Of a DNA stretch of 64,000 bases, positions 15,735 to 24,402 are shown in pieces. Within the stretch, counting starts at the first letter, position 1, and each line of letters begins with the position of its first letter. The translations under genes were made by a program, and so were the position numbers. Source of the DNA: Desulfobacteraceae bacterium Eth-SRB1. GTDB taxonomy: Bacteria > Desulfobacterota > Desulfobacteria > Desulfobacterales > ETH-SRB1. The notes under the pieces are model-generated. The model saw only the letters and a program-made list of their open reading frames with translations, was not told the origin of the DNA and did not search any database. The stretch is taken from contig RPGP01000040.1 in NCBI GenBank assembly GCA_004193555.1, positions 377,127 to 441,126 on the forward strand, given 5' to 3'.

Positions 15735-16328
15735 ATGTTAAAAAAGATATTTTCTATGAAGATAACAACAGGTAAATTCAAACTCTTTTTAATCCTGGTT
15801 ATACTCATTGTTTTGGGGGTCATTTCTGCGGTTTTTATAGGCTATCGCTTTATATTAAACAAACAGGACAGTTTTATTGCATCTGTTCGAAGTAAAGCAA
15901 ACCTGTCAATAGGAAAGATTCATCATACAGCTACCCGTGACGGGATTAAGGAATGGATTCTGGATGCCGGGTCGGCACAATATATTGATGCAGAAAAACA
16001 GGCGAATTTACAGGATCTGTCTGTAATTTTTTTTCTGAAAGATAAAAGCAAGGTTTACCTGACAGCCGACAGGGGAATTTTGAAAACAGATACAAATAAT
16101 ATTGAAGTTATTGGTAATATCGTGGTAAAATGTATTAATTATAGGATGAAAACCGAAAAGCTTCGCTATAAACATAAAGAGCGTGTAATTTTTTCAAAAA
16201 AACAGGTTAAAATAGATGGTGATTTATTTAATCTTGTTGCCGATTCCATGTCTTTTGATTTAAATACTAACAGGGTTTTGTTTGAAGGAAAGGTTGAAGG
16301 TGTTTTTAGTGAGAATTTTGTTTTATAA
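15735..16328 (+). CDS. lptC: LPS export protein LptC
   Basis: 197 residues. One N-terminal membrane helix (LFLILVILIVLGVISAVFIG, about 17-36) precedes a periplasmic beta-jellyroll with repeated short strands such as VYLTADRGILKTD and IEVIGNIVVKC, typical of LptC. It bridges the LptBFG transporter to LptA. The start is uncertain: ATG 15735 lies inside a repeat-derived GTTCGATGTT, and ATG 15756 (MKITTGKF) is a good alternative. Its 3' end overlaps the start of lptA. Confidence 0.88.
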   Translation: MLKKIFSMKITTGKFKLFLILVILIVLGVISAVFIGYRFILNKQDSFIASVRSKANLSIGKIHHTATRDGIKEWILDAGSAQYIDAEKQANLQDLSVIFFLKDKSKVYLTADRGILKTDTNNIEVIGNIVVKCINYRMKTEKLRYKHKERVIFSKKQVKIDGDLFNLVADSMSFDLNTNRVLFEGKVEGVFSENFVL

Positions 16329-16908
16329 TAGAGACTGTTGCAGGGTTTTGGTGTTTTTTGCCGCAGTTTGCGCAGTAAATATTTTATTTGCGGGAATTTT
16401 TTCATATGCCGGCGACAGCCCTTTAACCTCTGGAGATAACAATAAAGACGAAAAGATTCATATTACTTCTGACAGATTGATCGCCAATAATGAGGCCTTG
16501 AATGTTGAATTTATCGGCAATGTCATTGCAACAAAGGGTGATGAGGTTGTAACGGCAGACAGTCTGAAGATTTTTTATAAAAAGGGTTTGGATGAGGATA
16601 AAAAGATTGCCGCCGGTGAAGAAGCTATAAAGAAAATCATTGCAAAGGGCAATGTGATTATAAGGTTCGACGACAAGGTGGCGGTCACCGAGCAGGCGGA
16701 ATATATTACGGAAACCGGCGTGCTGGTTTTAACCGGTCCGAATTCAAAGGTAACAAGCGGAAACAATTTTGTTTGCGGTGAGAGGATAACACTGTACAGG
16801 ACTGATGACCGGATGACAGTGGAAGGCACTAATGAAAAAAAAGTTGAAGCGGTATTTTATTCCGGAGAAAAAGGTATAATAAAGAACAATCACGAAAACA
16901 CGAAATAA
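16309..16908 (+). CDS. lptA: LPS transport periplasmic protein LptA
   Basis: About 199 residues from GTG 16309; TTG 16282 and GTG 16300 are alternatives in the same frame. A hydrophobic signal (VLVFFAAVCAVNILFAGIF) is followed by the OstA/LptA beta domain: ITSDRLIANNEALNVEFIGN, VTADSLKIFY, and NVIIRFDDKVAVTEQAEYI. The protein polymerises as a bridge for lipopolysaccharide across the periplasm. The last five codons (HENTK) are encoded by a CACGAAA repeat array that continues downstream, so the native C-terminus has been altered or extended by the array. Confidence 0.88.
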   Translation: MRILFYNRDCCRVLVFFAAVCAVNILFAGIFSYAGDSPLTSGDNNKDEKIHITSDRLIANNEALNVEFIGNVIATKGDEVVTADSLKIFYKKGLDEDKKIAAGEEAIKKIIAKGNVIIRFDDKVAVTEQAEYITETGVLVLTGPNSKVTSGNNFVCGERITLYRTDDRMTVEGTNEKKVEAVFYSGEKGIIKNNHENTK

Positions 16909-17108
16909 GGAAAACACGAAAAAGAAAAAAGTTTTAAGTTTGACGGCTTTGTAAAAAGTCGGTTTTGCACCACAGAGCTCACGGAGATCACAGAGGGTAT
17001 TTTGCAATTACAAATAGTTATCTTTGTGTTCTCTGTGCGCTCTGTGGTAAATTATATTTTTTAAGAGTTCATCAAGTTTCGCGTCTTCGTATTTTCGTGC
17101 TTTCGTGA
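16891..17108. repeat. nested inverted short-period arrays
   Basis: Outer arms: 16891-16921 (CACGAAAACACGAAAT...) and 17077-17108 (TTTCGTGCTTTCGTGA side). Inner arms: 16969-16996 (ACCACAGAGCTCACGGAGAT...) and 17021-17047 (CTTTGTGTTCTCTGTGCGCT...). The inner pair is a different family from the outer pair, so one palindrome sits within another. It fills the gap between lptA and lptB. Confidence 0.8.
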
Positions 17109-17129
17109 TAAGCATCATTTTTTATAAAT

Positions 17130-17852
17130 ATGAAAACTCTGTCTCTCCAAAAACTGGTAAAGACCTATAATGGAAAACAGGTTGTAAATTCTGTAAGCCT
17201 GGATGTCGAAGGCGGCAGCGTGGTCGGTCTTCTGGGTCCAAACGGCGCCGGCAAAACAACAACATTTTATATGACTATAGGCATAATAAAGCCGGACGAT
17301 GGAAAAGTATATATTGACAATGATGATATCACTGATAGTCCCATGTACCTGAGGGCGCGCAAGGGGGTTGGCTATCTTCCCCAGGAGACTTCAATATTCA
17401 GAAAGCTTACTGTAAAACAAAATGTTATGGCTATTCTTGAGGCGCTTCAAATATCAAAATCCGAACAGGAAAGCCGCGCAAATATGCTTCTTGGTGAACT
17501 GGGTATAAATCATCTTGCGGACCAAAAGGCCAACGTACTTTCAGGAGGAGAACGCCGGCGGCTGGAGATCTCACGGGCACTGGCTACAAACCCGTCTTTC
17601 ATTTTACTTGACGAACCTTTTGCGGGAATAGACCCGCTGGCTGTAATCGATATCAAAAATATCATAGGGCATTTAAAAGAACGCGGCATTGGAATCCTTA
17701 TTTCCGACCATAATGTCAGGGAAACTCTTGAAGTTTGCGGCAAAGCATATATATTAAATGACGGGAAGGTTATTGAATCAGGTTCTCCGGAAAAGATAGC
17801 TTCCAGCGAAACAGCCCGGCGAATATATTTAGGAGACGAGTTCAGGTTATAA
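17130..17852 (+). CDS. lptB: LPS export ABC transporter ATP-binding protein
   Basis: 240 residues. Walker [12 protein letters not shown] (about 34-44), Q-loop region YLPQETSIF (about 87), signature [15 protein letters not shown] (about 139-153) and Walker [13 protein letters not shown] are all present. It powers lipopolysaccharide extraction from the inner membrane together with LptF/G, which are not in the window. The order lptC-lptA-lptB-rpoN-hpf is widely conserved in proteobacteria. Confidence 0.97.
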   Translation: MKTLSLQKLVKTYNGKQVVNSVSLDVEGGSVVGLLGPNGAGKTTTFYMTIGIIKPDDGKVYIDNDDITDSPMYLRARKGVGYLPQETSIFRKLTVKQNVMAILEALQISKSEQESRANMLLGELGINHLADQKANVLSGGERRRLEISRALATNPSFILLDEPFAGIDPLAVIDIKNIIGHLKERGIGILISDHNVRETLEVCGKAYILNDGKVIESGSPEKIASSETARRIYLGDEFRL

Positions 17853-17855
17853 CAA

Positions 17856-19289
17856 ATGGCGCTTGAATTACGACAACATCTTAAACTAACCCAGCAGCTG
17901 ATTATGACTCCACAGCTCCAGATGGCGATAAAGCTTTTACAGCTGTCTCGTCTGGAACTGATTGATGCGATCCGACAGGAACTGGAGGAGAATCCAGCCC
18001 TGGAAGAGGTGCATGATATAGCTGTTGAAGAGGAGACTAAAGAGCCCTCTGAAACCGCGACCGCTGAAACGACTTCAGTAAAAGAGGTCACAATTGAAGA
18101 AAAAATCAATGACAATATCGACTGGAGCAATTATATTGATGAATACAATTCATCCGGAAAAATCCATTTTGAAACAGAAAAAAAGGATACGCCCAATTTT
18201 GAATCCTTTATAGCGCGAAAAGAATCTTTGCATGAACATCTCATGTGGCAATTGCTTATGACATTTCCAACAAAGGAGGAGGAAAAGATAGGGAGTTTAA
18301 TCATCGGCAACCTGAACAAAGATGGTTATCTAAAAGTCTCTGTTGATGAACTGGTTGCCGCGAGTGATTCTACGCCTGATAAAGTAAGCCAGATTTTATC
18401 CATAATGCAGGCTTTTGATCCCATAGGAGTATGCGCAAGGGATATCAGCGAATGTCTTCTTATACAGGCAAAACATCTTGGGCTGGATAATACCATAGTT
18501 GCCGACATAGTCAGGAACCACCTCACACATCTTGAAAACAAGAATTATAAAGCAATTTCCAGGGCTTTAAAAATAAGTTTCGAAGATGTCGTTTCCTCTG
18601 CAAATATTATTAAAGGGCTGGAGCCAAAACCCGGACGGCTGTTCCCTGACGAGGAGCCTCAATATATTAATCCTGATATTTTTGTTTATAAATTGGATAA
18701 TGAGTTCATAATAATTGTGAATGATGAAGGGATGCCGAGACTCCGTGTCAGTCCATTTTATAAAAATGCCATAAAACAAGGCGGTAAAATTCCCGCTGAC
18801 GCCAGGGATTATGTGCATGAAAAGATGCGTTCGGCGGCATGGATGATCAAGAGCATTCATCAACGGCAGAAGACCATTTACAAGGTTACGGAAAGCATAT
18901 TGAAATTCCAGAAGGACTTTTTCGAAAAGGGAATAGCGTATTTAAAGCCGATAGTGCTTAGGGATGTTGCACAGGATATCGGCATGCACGAATCGACTAT
19001 CAGCAGGGTTACAACAAACAAATATGCTTATACACCGCAGGGTATTTTTGAATTGAAATATTTTTTTAATAGTTCTATTAATCGAATCCATGGCGAGGCA
19101 ATAGCTTCCGCCAGCGTTCAGGAAAAAATAAGATTAATTATTATTAATGAAAATCCCAAAAAACCATATAGCGACGAGAAGATCTCACAACTTTTGAAGG
19201 AGGAAAATATCGATATTGCCCGAAGAACCGTTGCCAAATACAGGGAGGGAATGAAAGTGTTGCCTTCAAACAAACGTAAACAATTTTAG
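17856..19289 (+). CDS. rpoN: RNA polymerase sigma-54 factor
   Basis: 477 residues, starting 3 bp after lptB. Region I is the Gln/Leu-rich LRQHLKLTQQLIMTPQLQMA (about 4-23); an acidic region II follows; the core-binding domain and the helix-turn-helix (ESTISRVTTNKY, about 376) come next; the RpoN box appears as ARRTVAKYRE near the C-terminus. It directs transcription from -24/-12 promoters. No matching enhancer-binding protein is encoded in the window. Confidence 0.97.
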   Translation: MALELRQHLKLTQQLIMTPQLQMAIKLLQLSRLELIDAIRQELEENPALEEVHDIAVEEETKEPSETATAETTSVKEVTIEEKINDNIDWSNYIDEYNSSGKIHFETEKKDTPNFESFIARKESLHEHLMWQLLMTFPTKEEEKIGSLIIGNLNKDGYLKVSVDELVAASDSTPDKVSQILSIMQAFDPIGVCARDISECLLIQAKHLGLDNTIVADIVRNHLTHLENKNYKAISRALKISFEDVVSSANIIKGLEPKPGRLFPDEEPQYINPDIFVYKLDNEFIIIVNDEGMPRLRVSPFYKNAIKQGGKIPADARDYVHEKMRSAAWMIKSIHQRQKTIYKVTESILKFQKDFFEKGIAYLKPIVLRDVAQDIGMHESTISRVTTNKYAYTPQGIFELKYFFNSSINRIHGEAIASASVQEKIRLIIINENPKKPYSDEKISQLLKEENIDIARRTVAKYREGMKVLPSNKRKQF

Positions 19290-19302
19290 GGAGGTTTTTT
19301 GC

Positions 19303-19836
19303 ATGCATACATCTGTAACTTTTAAAAATCTTGATTCCTCTGAAAATTTAAAATCATATGTTAGAGACAAGCTTGATCGGTTTGATAAATATTTATACAA
19401 TCCAGCGGAAGCTAAGGTTGTTCTTTCGGTTGAAAAGTTTCGTCACATAGCTGAAGTAAATATTACAGGTGACAGGCTAAGCATAAGCGGCAGAGAAGAA
19501 ACAAACGATATGTATTCGGCCATTGACATGGTTCTGGATAAGCTTGAAAAGCAGATAAAGAAAAACAAGCAAAAAAACAGGGGTTTTAGGAGTGGGTTGA
19601 AAGAAAGGGCAAAGGGGGTTATTGATGAACCAATATCTTTTCCTGGCGATGAAGTAGTTAGGGAGGTTAGGGTCAAAAATATCGCATATAAGCCGATGGA
19701 GGTCGAAGAAGCAATTATGCAGATGGATCTTGTGGATAATAATTTTCTTGTGTTCACAAATGCCCGGACAGATCAGGTGAATGTCCTTTACAGTCGTAAT
19801 GATGGCCATTATGGTTTGATTCAGCCCAGTAGTTGA
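19303..19836 (+). CDS. hpf: ribosome hibernation promoting factor, long form
   Basis: 177 residues. The N-terminal part (VTFKNLDSSENLKSYVRDKL) is the HPF/YfiA ribosome-binding domain; a basic linker (KKNKQKNRGFRSGLKERAKG) leads to a C-terminal S30AE domain ending VEEAIMQMDLVDNNFLVFTN. The two-domain long form dimerises 70S ribosomes. GGGAGG lies just upstream of the ATG. Location after rpoN is standard. Confidence 0.94.
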   Translation: MHTSVTFKNLDSSENLKSYVRDKLDRFDKYLYNPAEAKVVLSVEKFRHIAEVNITGDRLSISGREETNDMYSAIDMVLDKLEKQIKKNKQKNRGFRSGLKERAKGVIDEPISFPGDEVVREVRVKNIAYKPMEVEEAIMQMDLVDNNFLVFTNARTDQVNVLYSRNDGHYGLIQPSS

Positions 19837-19862
19837 TAATAAATTTATTTGGTGAACATAAA

Positions 19863-20321
19863 ATGAAAATTCTTGATATTTTACATAAAGAATCGATTAT
19901 TGCTGATTTAAAATCAAAAGACAAGAAAGGGGTTCTTAACGAGCTTGTAGCCCCTGCTGCCCATGCTACCGGTTTGGACAATGAGGAGATTGTGCGTGTT
20001 CTCATGGAGAGGGAGCGGCTTGGGAGTACCGGTATCGGCGGGGGTATTGGGATTCCTCATGGAAAACTGAAAGAACTTGAATCGCTTGTTCTTGGTTTTG
20101 GGCTTAGCCGGCAAGGAGTCGATTTTGAATCTTTAGACGGCAGGCCGACCCATATTTTCTTTCTACTTGTGACACCTGAAAACTCAACAGGTCTTCATTT
20201 AAAACTGCTTGCCAGAATTTCCAGGATACTGAAAAAGGATCCTTTTAAGGAAAAGCTGTTAAATGCGGCTGGCAGGGACGAAATTTTTTCCATAATAATG
20301 GAGGAAGACGAAGAATTTTAG
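19863..20321 (+). CDS. ptsN: PTS IIA-like nitrogen regulatory protein
   Basis: 152 residues from ATG 19863; an upstream TTG at 19833 overlapping hpf is less likely. The EIIA(Fru/Ntr) fold shows ERERLGSTGIGGGIGIPHGK (about 43-62), in which the final His is the phosphorylation site. A regulatory phosphoryl acceptor, not a sugar transporter component, is inferred from the rpoN-hpf neighbourhood. The usual rapZ gene is not found between this gene and the next PTS gene. Confidence 0.92.
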   Translation: MKILDILHKESIIADLKSKDKKGVLNELVAPAAHATGLDNEEIVRVLMERERLGSTGIGGGIGIPHGKLKELESLVLGFGLSRQGVDFESLDGRPTHIFFLLVTPENSTGLHLKLLARISRILKKDPFKEKLLNAAGRDEIFSIIMEEDEEF

Positions 20322-20376
20322 GTAGTCCTTTCAGGTTAGATTGTAAAAATCAGACTTTAATATTCTATGGAGAATT

Positions 20377-20796
20377 ATGATAGGAATAGTTGTTGTCACG
20401 CACAGTCAGCTTGGAGATGCACTTATTGATGCTGCTGTATTCATTCTTGGGAGTAGGCCCGAAGGTGTGGAATCGGTTTCAATAGATTTGAATGAAAAGG
20501 CCGATAAACTGCGTTTAATGATTTCCGGGGCTATAAAGAAGGTAAAAAAAGAAGAAGGGGTTCTGATTCTTACCGACATGTTCGGGGGGACCCCTTCCAA
20601 TTTAAGCTATTCATTCCTCGAGGAAGGAAAGGTAGAGGTGCTGTCCGGCGTTAATCTGCCCATTTTGATCAGGGCCGTCAATACCCGTGGAAAGATGGAT
20701 CTCGGCAAGCTTGGGGCAAGTTTGGAAGCTTTTGGGAAAAAAAGCATTTCGCTTGCAAGCGGAATTTTAAAAGGAAACAAACGGAGCAAGGATTGA
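20377..20796 (+). CDS. PTS EIIA, mannose family
   Basis: 139 residues. IGIVVVTHSQLGDALIDAA at the N-terminus has the phosphoacceptor His in THSQLG (about residue 9), and ILTDMFGGTPSN (about 66-77) is the second diagnostic segment of EIIA(Man). No EIIB/C/D partner is present nearby. In deltaproteobacteria such lone EIIA(Man) proteins sit with ptsN and are thought to act in regulation; that role is inferred. Confidence 0.88.
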   Translation: MIGIVVVTHSQLGDALIDAAVFILGSRPEGVESVSIDLNEKADKLRLMISGAIKKVKKEEGVLILTDMFGGTPSNLSYSFLEEGKVEVLSGVNLPILIRAVNTRGKMDLGKLGASLEAFGKKSISLASGILKGNKRSKD

Positions 20797-20809
20797 TGAT
20801 TGAAAAGAT

Positions 20810-20870
20810 AGAGCACTTCGGTTCCTCAGCATAAACTCAGCGATTCAATAAATCCAAAATCCGCAATCCG
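20810..20870. repeat. composite repeat copy (GAGCACTTCGGT...TCAGCATAAACTCA)
   Basis: About 40 bp matches 15669-15709. It is followed by AATCCAAAATCCGCAATCCGA-like 7-8 nt units. It lies upstream of the gap promoter region. Confidence 0.6.
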
Positions 20871-20931
20871 AAATGAAAAGAGATATCATTAAACAAGTTT
20901 TCATAATATAAATAACACACTAGGAGGCATA

Positions 20932-21936
20932 ATGAGTGTCAAAATAGGTATAAACGGCTTTGGAAGGATAGGACGTATGATTTTCAGAGCTGCGATTAAT
21001 CATCCGGAAGTTGAGGTAGTGGCAATAAATGATCTTACAGATTCAGCCACAATGGCTCATCTACTCGCTTATGATTCTGTGCATGGCAAATTAGACGTTG
21101 AAGTTACGGCCAAAGATGATTCAATTGAGGTGGCTGGCAGATCTGTTGCCATAACATCTATAAAAGATCCTTCAAAACTTAGATGGAAAGAGTTTGGAGT
21201 TGATATAGTCGCAGATTGCACGGGACTTTTCAGGGATTCTGAAAGCGCATCCGGGCATCTCACCGCAGGAGCTCGCAAGGTTATTATATCAGCACCGGCT
21301 AAAGATCCTGATATTACCATTGTTATGGGAGTTAATTCAAACCAGTATGATCCCAAACAGCATCACATAATATCAAATGCCTCTTGCACTACCAATTGTC
21401 TTGCCCCTGTTGCCAAGGTGCTGCTTGAAAATTTCGGCATAAAGTGCGGGCTTATGACCACTATACATTCTTATACCGGAGATCAGCGCCTCCTTGATTT
21501 TCCGCATAAGGATCTTCGCAGGGCAAGGGCGGCGGCAGTGTCTATGATTCCAACAACAACAGGCGCTGCAAAGGCGGTAGCTCTGGTGCTTCCGGAACTG
21601 GCCGGCAAGATGAATGGGCTTTCAATCCGTGTTCCGACACCGAATGTATCGATTGTTGACCTTGTGGTAACGGTGGAAAAATCAGGCGTTACGGTTTCAG
21701 AGGTAAATGACGCTCTTAAGAAGGCTTCAGAAGGAACCCTTTCAGGCATACTCGGTTATTGCGATCTTCCTCTGGTATCATGTGATTATAATGGGTCGGC
21801 TCTATCCTCAATTGTTGATGCACCGACTACATATGTTGTTGATAATATGGTTAAGGTACTCTCATGGTATGATAATGAAGCAGGTTACTCAAACAGGATG
21901 GTCGATCTTGCAGCCATGATAGGGGCACAGCTATAA
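20932..21936 (+). CDS. gap: glyceraldehyde-3-phosphate dehydrogenase, type I
   Basis: 334 residues. NAD-binding INGFGRIGRMIFR at about 5-17, catalytic Cys in SNASCTTNCLAP (about 150) and the C-terminal WYDNEAGYSNRMVDL are canonical. It interconverts glyceraldehyde 3-phosphate and 1,3-bisphosphoglycerate. AGGAGG lies six bases before the ATG. It forms a unit with tpiA, 13 bp downstream. Confidence 0.98.
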   Translation: MSVKIGINGFGRIGRMIFRAAINHPEVEVVAINDLTDSATMAHLLAYDSVHGKLDVEVTAKDDSIEVAGRSVAITSIKDPSKLRWKEFGVDIVADCTGLFRDSESASGHLTAGARKVIISAPAKDPDITIVMGVNSNQYDPKQHHIISNASCTTNCLAPVAKVLLENFGIKCGLMTTIHSYTGDQRLLDFPHKDLRRARAAAVSMIPTTTGAAKAVALVLPELAGKMNGLSIRVPTPNVSIVDLVVTVEKSGVTVSEVNDALKKASEGTLSGILGYCDLPLVSCDYNGSALSSIVDAPTTYVVDNMVKVLSWYDNEAGYSNRMVDLAAMIGAQL

Positions 21937-21949
21937 AGGAGATAAACCA

Positions 21950-22702
21950 ATGGAGAATCGCAGACCTCTTATTGCCGGAAACTGGAAGATGTTTAAGACC
22001 TGTCCTGAGGCTGTTGAAACAGCGAGGCAGTTAGCGCAACTTGTAAATATAAGCACAGTCGATGTTATGATTGCTCCTCAATTTACAGCGCTTGTGCCGG
22101 TATCGGATGTTATTAAGAGGGGCTGTGTTTCATTAGGAGCACAAAATCTTTTCTGGGAAAGCGAAGGCGCCTATACAGGTGAGATATCGCCAGCCATGTT
22201 AGTATCTGCCGGATGCAGATATGTAATTATCGGGCATTCTGAAAGACGTCAATACTTTGGCGAAAATGACGACTCGGTTAACAAAAAAATAAAAGCCGCT
22301 ATCAGAGATAATTTAATACCGATTCTTTGTGTGGGAGAATCCGAGAAAGAGCGGGAATCAAAAGAAACCTTTAATGTGCTTGACAGACAGATAACAAAGG
22401 GGTTAGAAGGTTTTTCCTCAAACGAACTTGATACGCTGGTGATTGCATATGAACCTGTATGGGCTATTGGAACCGGCAAGACAGCCACAAAGGAGCAGGC
22501 ACAGGAGGTTCACCGGTTTTTACGCTCAATGGTTGAAAAGATTTTTGGGAATATTCTTGCCATGTCTGTAAGAATATTATATGGAGGCAGCGTCAAACCG
22601 GATAATATTAAAGAGCTTATGGAGATGCCGGATGTTGACGGCGCTCTTGTGGGAGGCGCAAGCCTGGATGCTGAAACATTCAGCAAAATAATTAATTTTT
22701 GA
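21950..22702 (+). CDS. tpiA: triose-phosphate isomerase
   Basis: 250 residues. GNWKMFK (about 10-16) carries the substrate Lys, IIGHSERRQ (about 93-101) the electrophilic His, and AYEPVWAIGTG (about 163-173) the catalytic Glu. Normal length. It overlaps no gene but its stop sits at the first base of an inverted repeat region. Confidence 0.98.
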   Translation: MENRRPLIAGNWKMFKTCPEAVETARQLAQLVNISTVDVMIAPQFTALVPVSDVIKRGCVSLGAQNLFWESEGAYTGEISPAMLVSAGCRYVIIGHSERRQYFGENDDSVNKKIKAAIRDNLIPILCVGESEKERESKETFNVLDRQITKGLEGFSSNELDTLVIAYEPVWAIGTGKTATKEQAQEVHRFLRSMVEKIFGNILAMSVRILYGGSVKPDNIKELMEMPDVDGALVGGASLDAETFSKIINF

Positions 22703-22834
22703 TGGCGTCGTAAAAAGTCCCAAGAACGTCATACCGGGCTTGATCCGGCATCCAGAAGTTGTTGAATTTACTGGATTCCGGCTTCCGCCGGAATGACGAA
22801 AAATGGTGTTTTCTGACTTTTTTTACGACTGCAT
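22701..22834. repeat. nested palindrome: GTAAAAAGTC arms enclosing a REP pair
   Basis: Outer arms: GCGTCGTAAAAAGTC near 22705-22719 and GACTTTTTTTACGAC near 22814-22829. Inner arms: 22727-22755 (CGTCATACCGGGCTTGATCC...) and 22771-22798 (CTGGATTCCGGCTTCCGCC...). The inner pair is the common CCGGAAT-type REP. A further GACTTTTTTACGAG follows at 22850-22864. It separates tpiA from secG. Confidence 0.8.
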
Positions 22835-22889
22835 CATTAGTTAAATTCGTGACTTTTTTACGAGTTCATCCTTTTAAAGAGATGGTATA

Positions 22890-23261
22890 ATGACGATATT
22901 TCTAATAATACACGTTTCAGCCTGTATAGCCCTTATTATGATCGTTTTACTGCAGACAGGGAAAGGGGCTGATATGGGAGCTGCTTTTGGAGGGGGAGGG
23001 GGCCAGACCCTTTTCGGCAGTACAGGCGCATCAACTTTTTTGAGTAAGGCTACAACAATTGCGGCAGTTGTGTTCATGCTAACGAGTCTGGGACTTGCAT
23101 ATATGTCCAGTCACAGAATGGGAGATTCCGTTATGTTGGACACAAAGGTTCCGGTGGAGCAAAAGGCTTCACCGGCTGTGCCTGAAAAAAGTCCTGTTGC
23201 CGGATCTGAGGATTCACTGCCTGCCGCATCTCCTGTAACAGACTCAGGTTCATCAAAGTAA
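22890..23261 (+). CDS. secG: protein translocase subunit SecG
   Basis: 123 residues. Two membrane helices (IFLIIHVSACIALIMIVLLQ at about 2-21 and TTIAAVVFMLTSLGLAYM at about 52-69) flank the conserved GKGADMGAAFGGGGGQTLFG segment. The Ala/Pro/Ser-rich C-terminal tail (about 85-123) is typical of delta-proteobacterial SecG. It stabilises SecYE during export. tpiA-secG-tRNA-Leu is a frequent gene order. Confidence 0.96.
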   Translation: MTIFLIIHVSACIALIMIVLLQTGKGADMGAAFGGGGGQTLFGSTGASTFLSKATTIAAVVFMLTSLGLAYMSSHRMGDSVMLDTKVPVEQKASPAVPEKSPVAGSEDSLPAASPVTDSGSSK

Positions 23262-23377
23262 ACCCTATTAGAAAGGATGAGGCTTTATACCCCGCCCTTT
23301 CTATAAGGAATTAAATTTTTATTAATTTCATCCCCGCCATAAATAGCGGTGTTTTCTAACGGGGTAAATCTTTATAT

Positions 23378-23463
23378 GCCGAAGTGGTGGAATTTGGTAG
23401 ACACGCTATCTTGAGGGGGTAGTGGCAACAGCCGTGCCGGTTCAAGTCCGGCCTTCGGCACCA
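23378..23463 (+). tRNA. tRNA-Leu (anticodon GAG)
   Basis: 86 nt including an encoded CCA. The acceptor stem GCCGAAG pairs with CTTCGGC; the anticodon stem CTATC/GGTAG encloses loop TTGAGGG, so the anticodon is GAG. A long variable arm (class II, as in leucine tRNAs) precedes the T arm with GGTTCAAGTCC. Confidence 0.97.
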
Positions 23464-23478
23464 ACGGTTTTGAAATCA

Positions 23479-23814
23479 TTATTTAAGTTTCGCATCCTTG
23501 ATTTCTATCAATATCAAGACGGTAAGGGTTGAAAATAACATTTTTACAGCGAAATCATTTGCTTATATTTTGTAAACAACATCTAAGTGCAACATAGATT
23601 ACGATCAGGCCTGCCTGTGCGTAACCGCACGCAGACAGGCGCAAAAGAGATATAACTTATTGAATTTAATAAAGCGCCAGGCATCAATCTTATAGTTATT
23701 GATTGGCGCCGTTGTAAAAACCACAGGCAGTATATTTCGCTTTAAAATTTATTTTTAGCCCTTACCGTCTAACGCTTTGGCTAAATTAAATGGTGCGAAA
23801 CTTGAGTCATTATT
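23479..23814. repeat. inverted pair of the dispersed element with inner palindromes
   Basis: 23479-23555 and 23734-23814 are inverted copies of the element also seen at 10617-10694 (landmarks AAGTTTCGCA, GACGGTAAGGG, AGCGAAAT). Between them lie a hairpin at 23608-23642 (GCCTGCCTGTGCG...CGCAGACAGGC) and a palindrome at about 23671-23710 (GCGCCAGGCATCAAT...ATTGATTGGCGCC). No coding signal is seen in 23464-24118 as a whole. Confidence 0.75.
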
Positions 23815-23823
23815 TTTTTTTAC

Positions 23824-23865
23824 AAATAGCCTTCCGGCCTTGTAAGTGGCCACGCAAGGCTATTT
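23824..23865. terminator. terminator-like hairpin
   Basis: AAATAGCCTT at 23824-23833 pairs with AAGGCTATTT at 23856-23865, with a GGCC...GGCC inner pairing. An A/T-rich run flanks both sides, so it could end transcription from either direction. The next 250 bp (23866-24118) show no gene. Confidence 0.5.
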
Positions 23866-24118
23866 TACTTCTGCGATATATGTTTTCCAAACTTTTTTAG
23901 AGCCCCCTCTTTCTCCATATTCTGGCAAGCTGCACCGAAACCCCGCAAAAAATCAAAATAACTATAAACCCTGATTTGCATAATCTACTCAAATACATGC
24001 CTAAAGTTCACATCACCTTCCTGAATTTGAAATCAACTATCTGAATTTATAGCCTCCTTTTCCGATTTTGCTTTCAGCGAGGTTTTGATGGACCAGATGA
24101 AAACTTGAGTTTGTATTT

Positions 24119-24168
24119 TAAACATAAATCTAATAATATACTAACCGTTTCGTAACTTAAGGGTTATA
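24119..24168 (+). promoter_or_regulatory. predicted Pho box array upstream of phoBR
   Basis: Hexamers at exactly 11-bp spacing: TAAACA 24119, CTAATA 24130, CTAACC 24141, GTAACT 24152, GTTATA 24163. The middle three fit (C/G)TAA(C/T)N; the outer two are weaker. The same pitch and sequence recur before pstS, the STAS gene and the second pstS. Autoregulation of phoBR by PhoB is inferred. A perfect 10-bp hairpin (24178-24187 with 24193-24202) follows immediately. Confidence 0.65.
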
Positions 24169-24402
24169 ATTTATGGTTCTTCTCCAATTTAGTTGGAGAA
24201 GAGGGTGCAAGGATTCCAGGGGTCAAGGATTCAAGCGTTTGTTTTTTAGAGACTTTATCAGCGCCTTTAACATTTTTTCGCTTTCCGCTATATTAAAAGA
24301 AATAGAGACAATAGATCTTCTCACTCGAACCCTTGAATCCTTGAACCCTTTACATCAACTAATCGGGAGATAATCCTAACTTGTTTACGGGGAAAGCATA
24401 TT

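Noticed and set aside
24173-24373. 66-residue frame in the phoB leader
   Set aside because: It is formed by inverted CAAGGATTC/GAATCCTTG arrays (about 24210-24235 and 24330-24350) and has no family resemblance.
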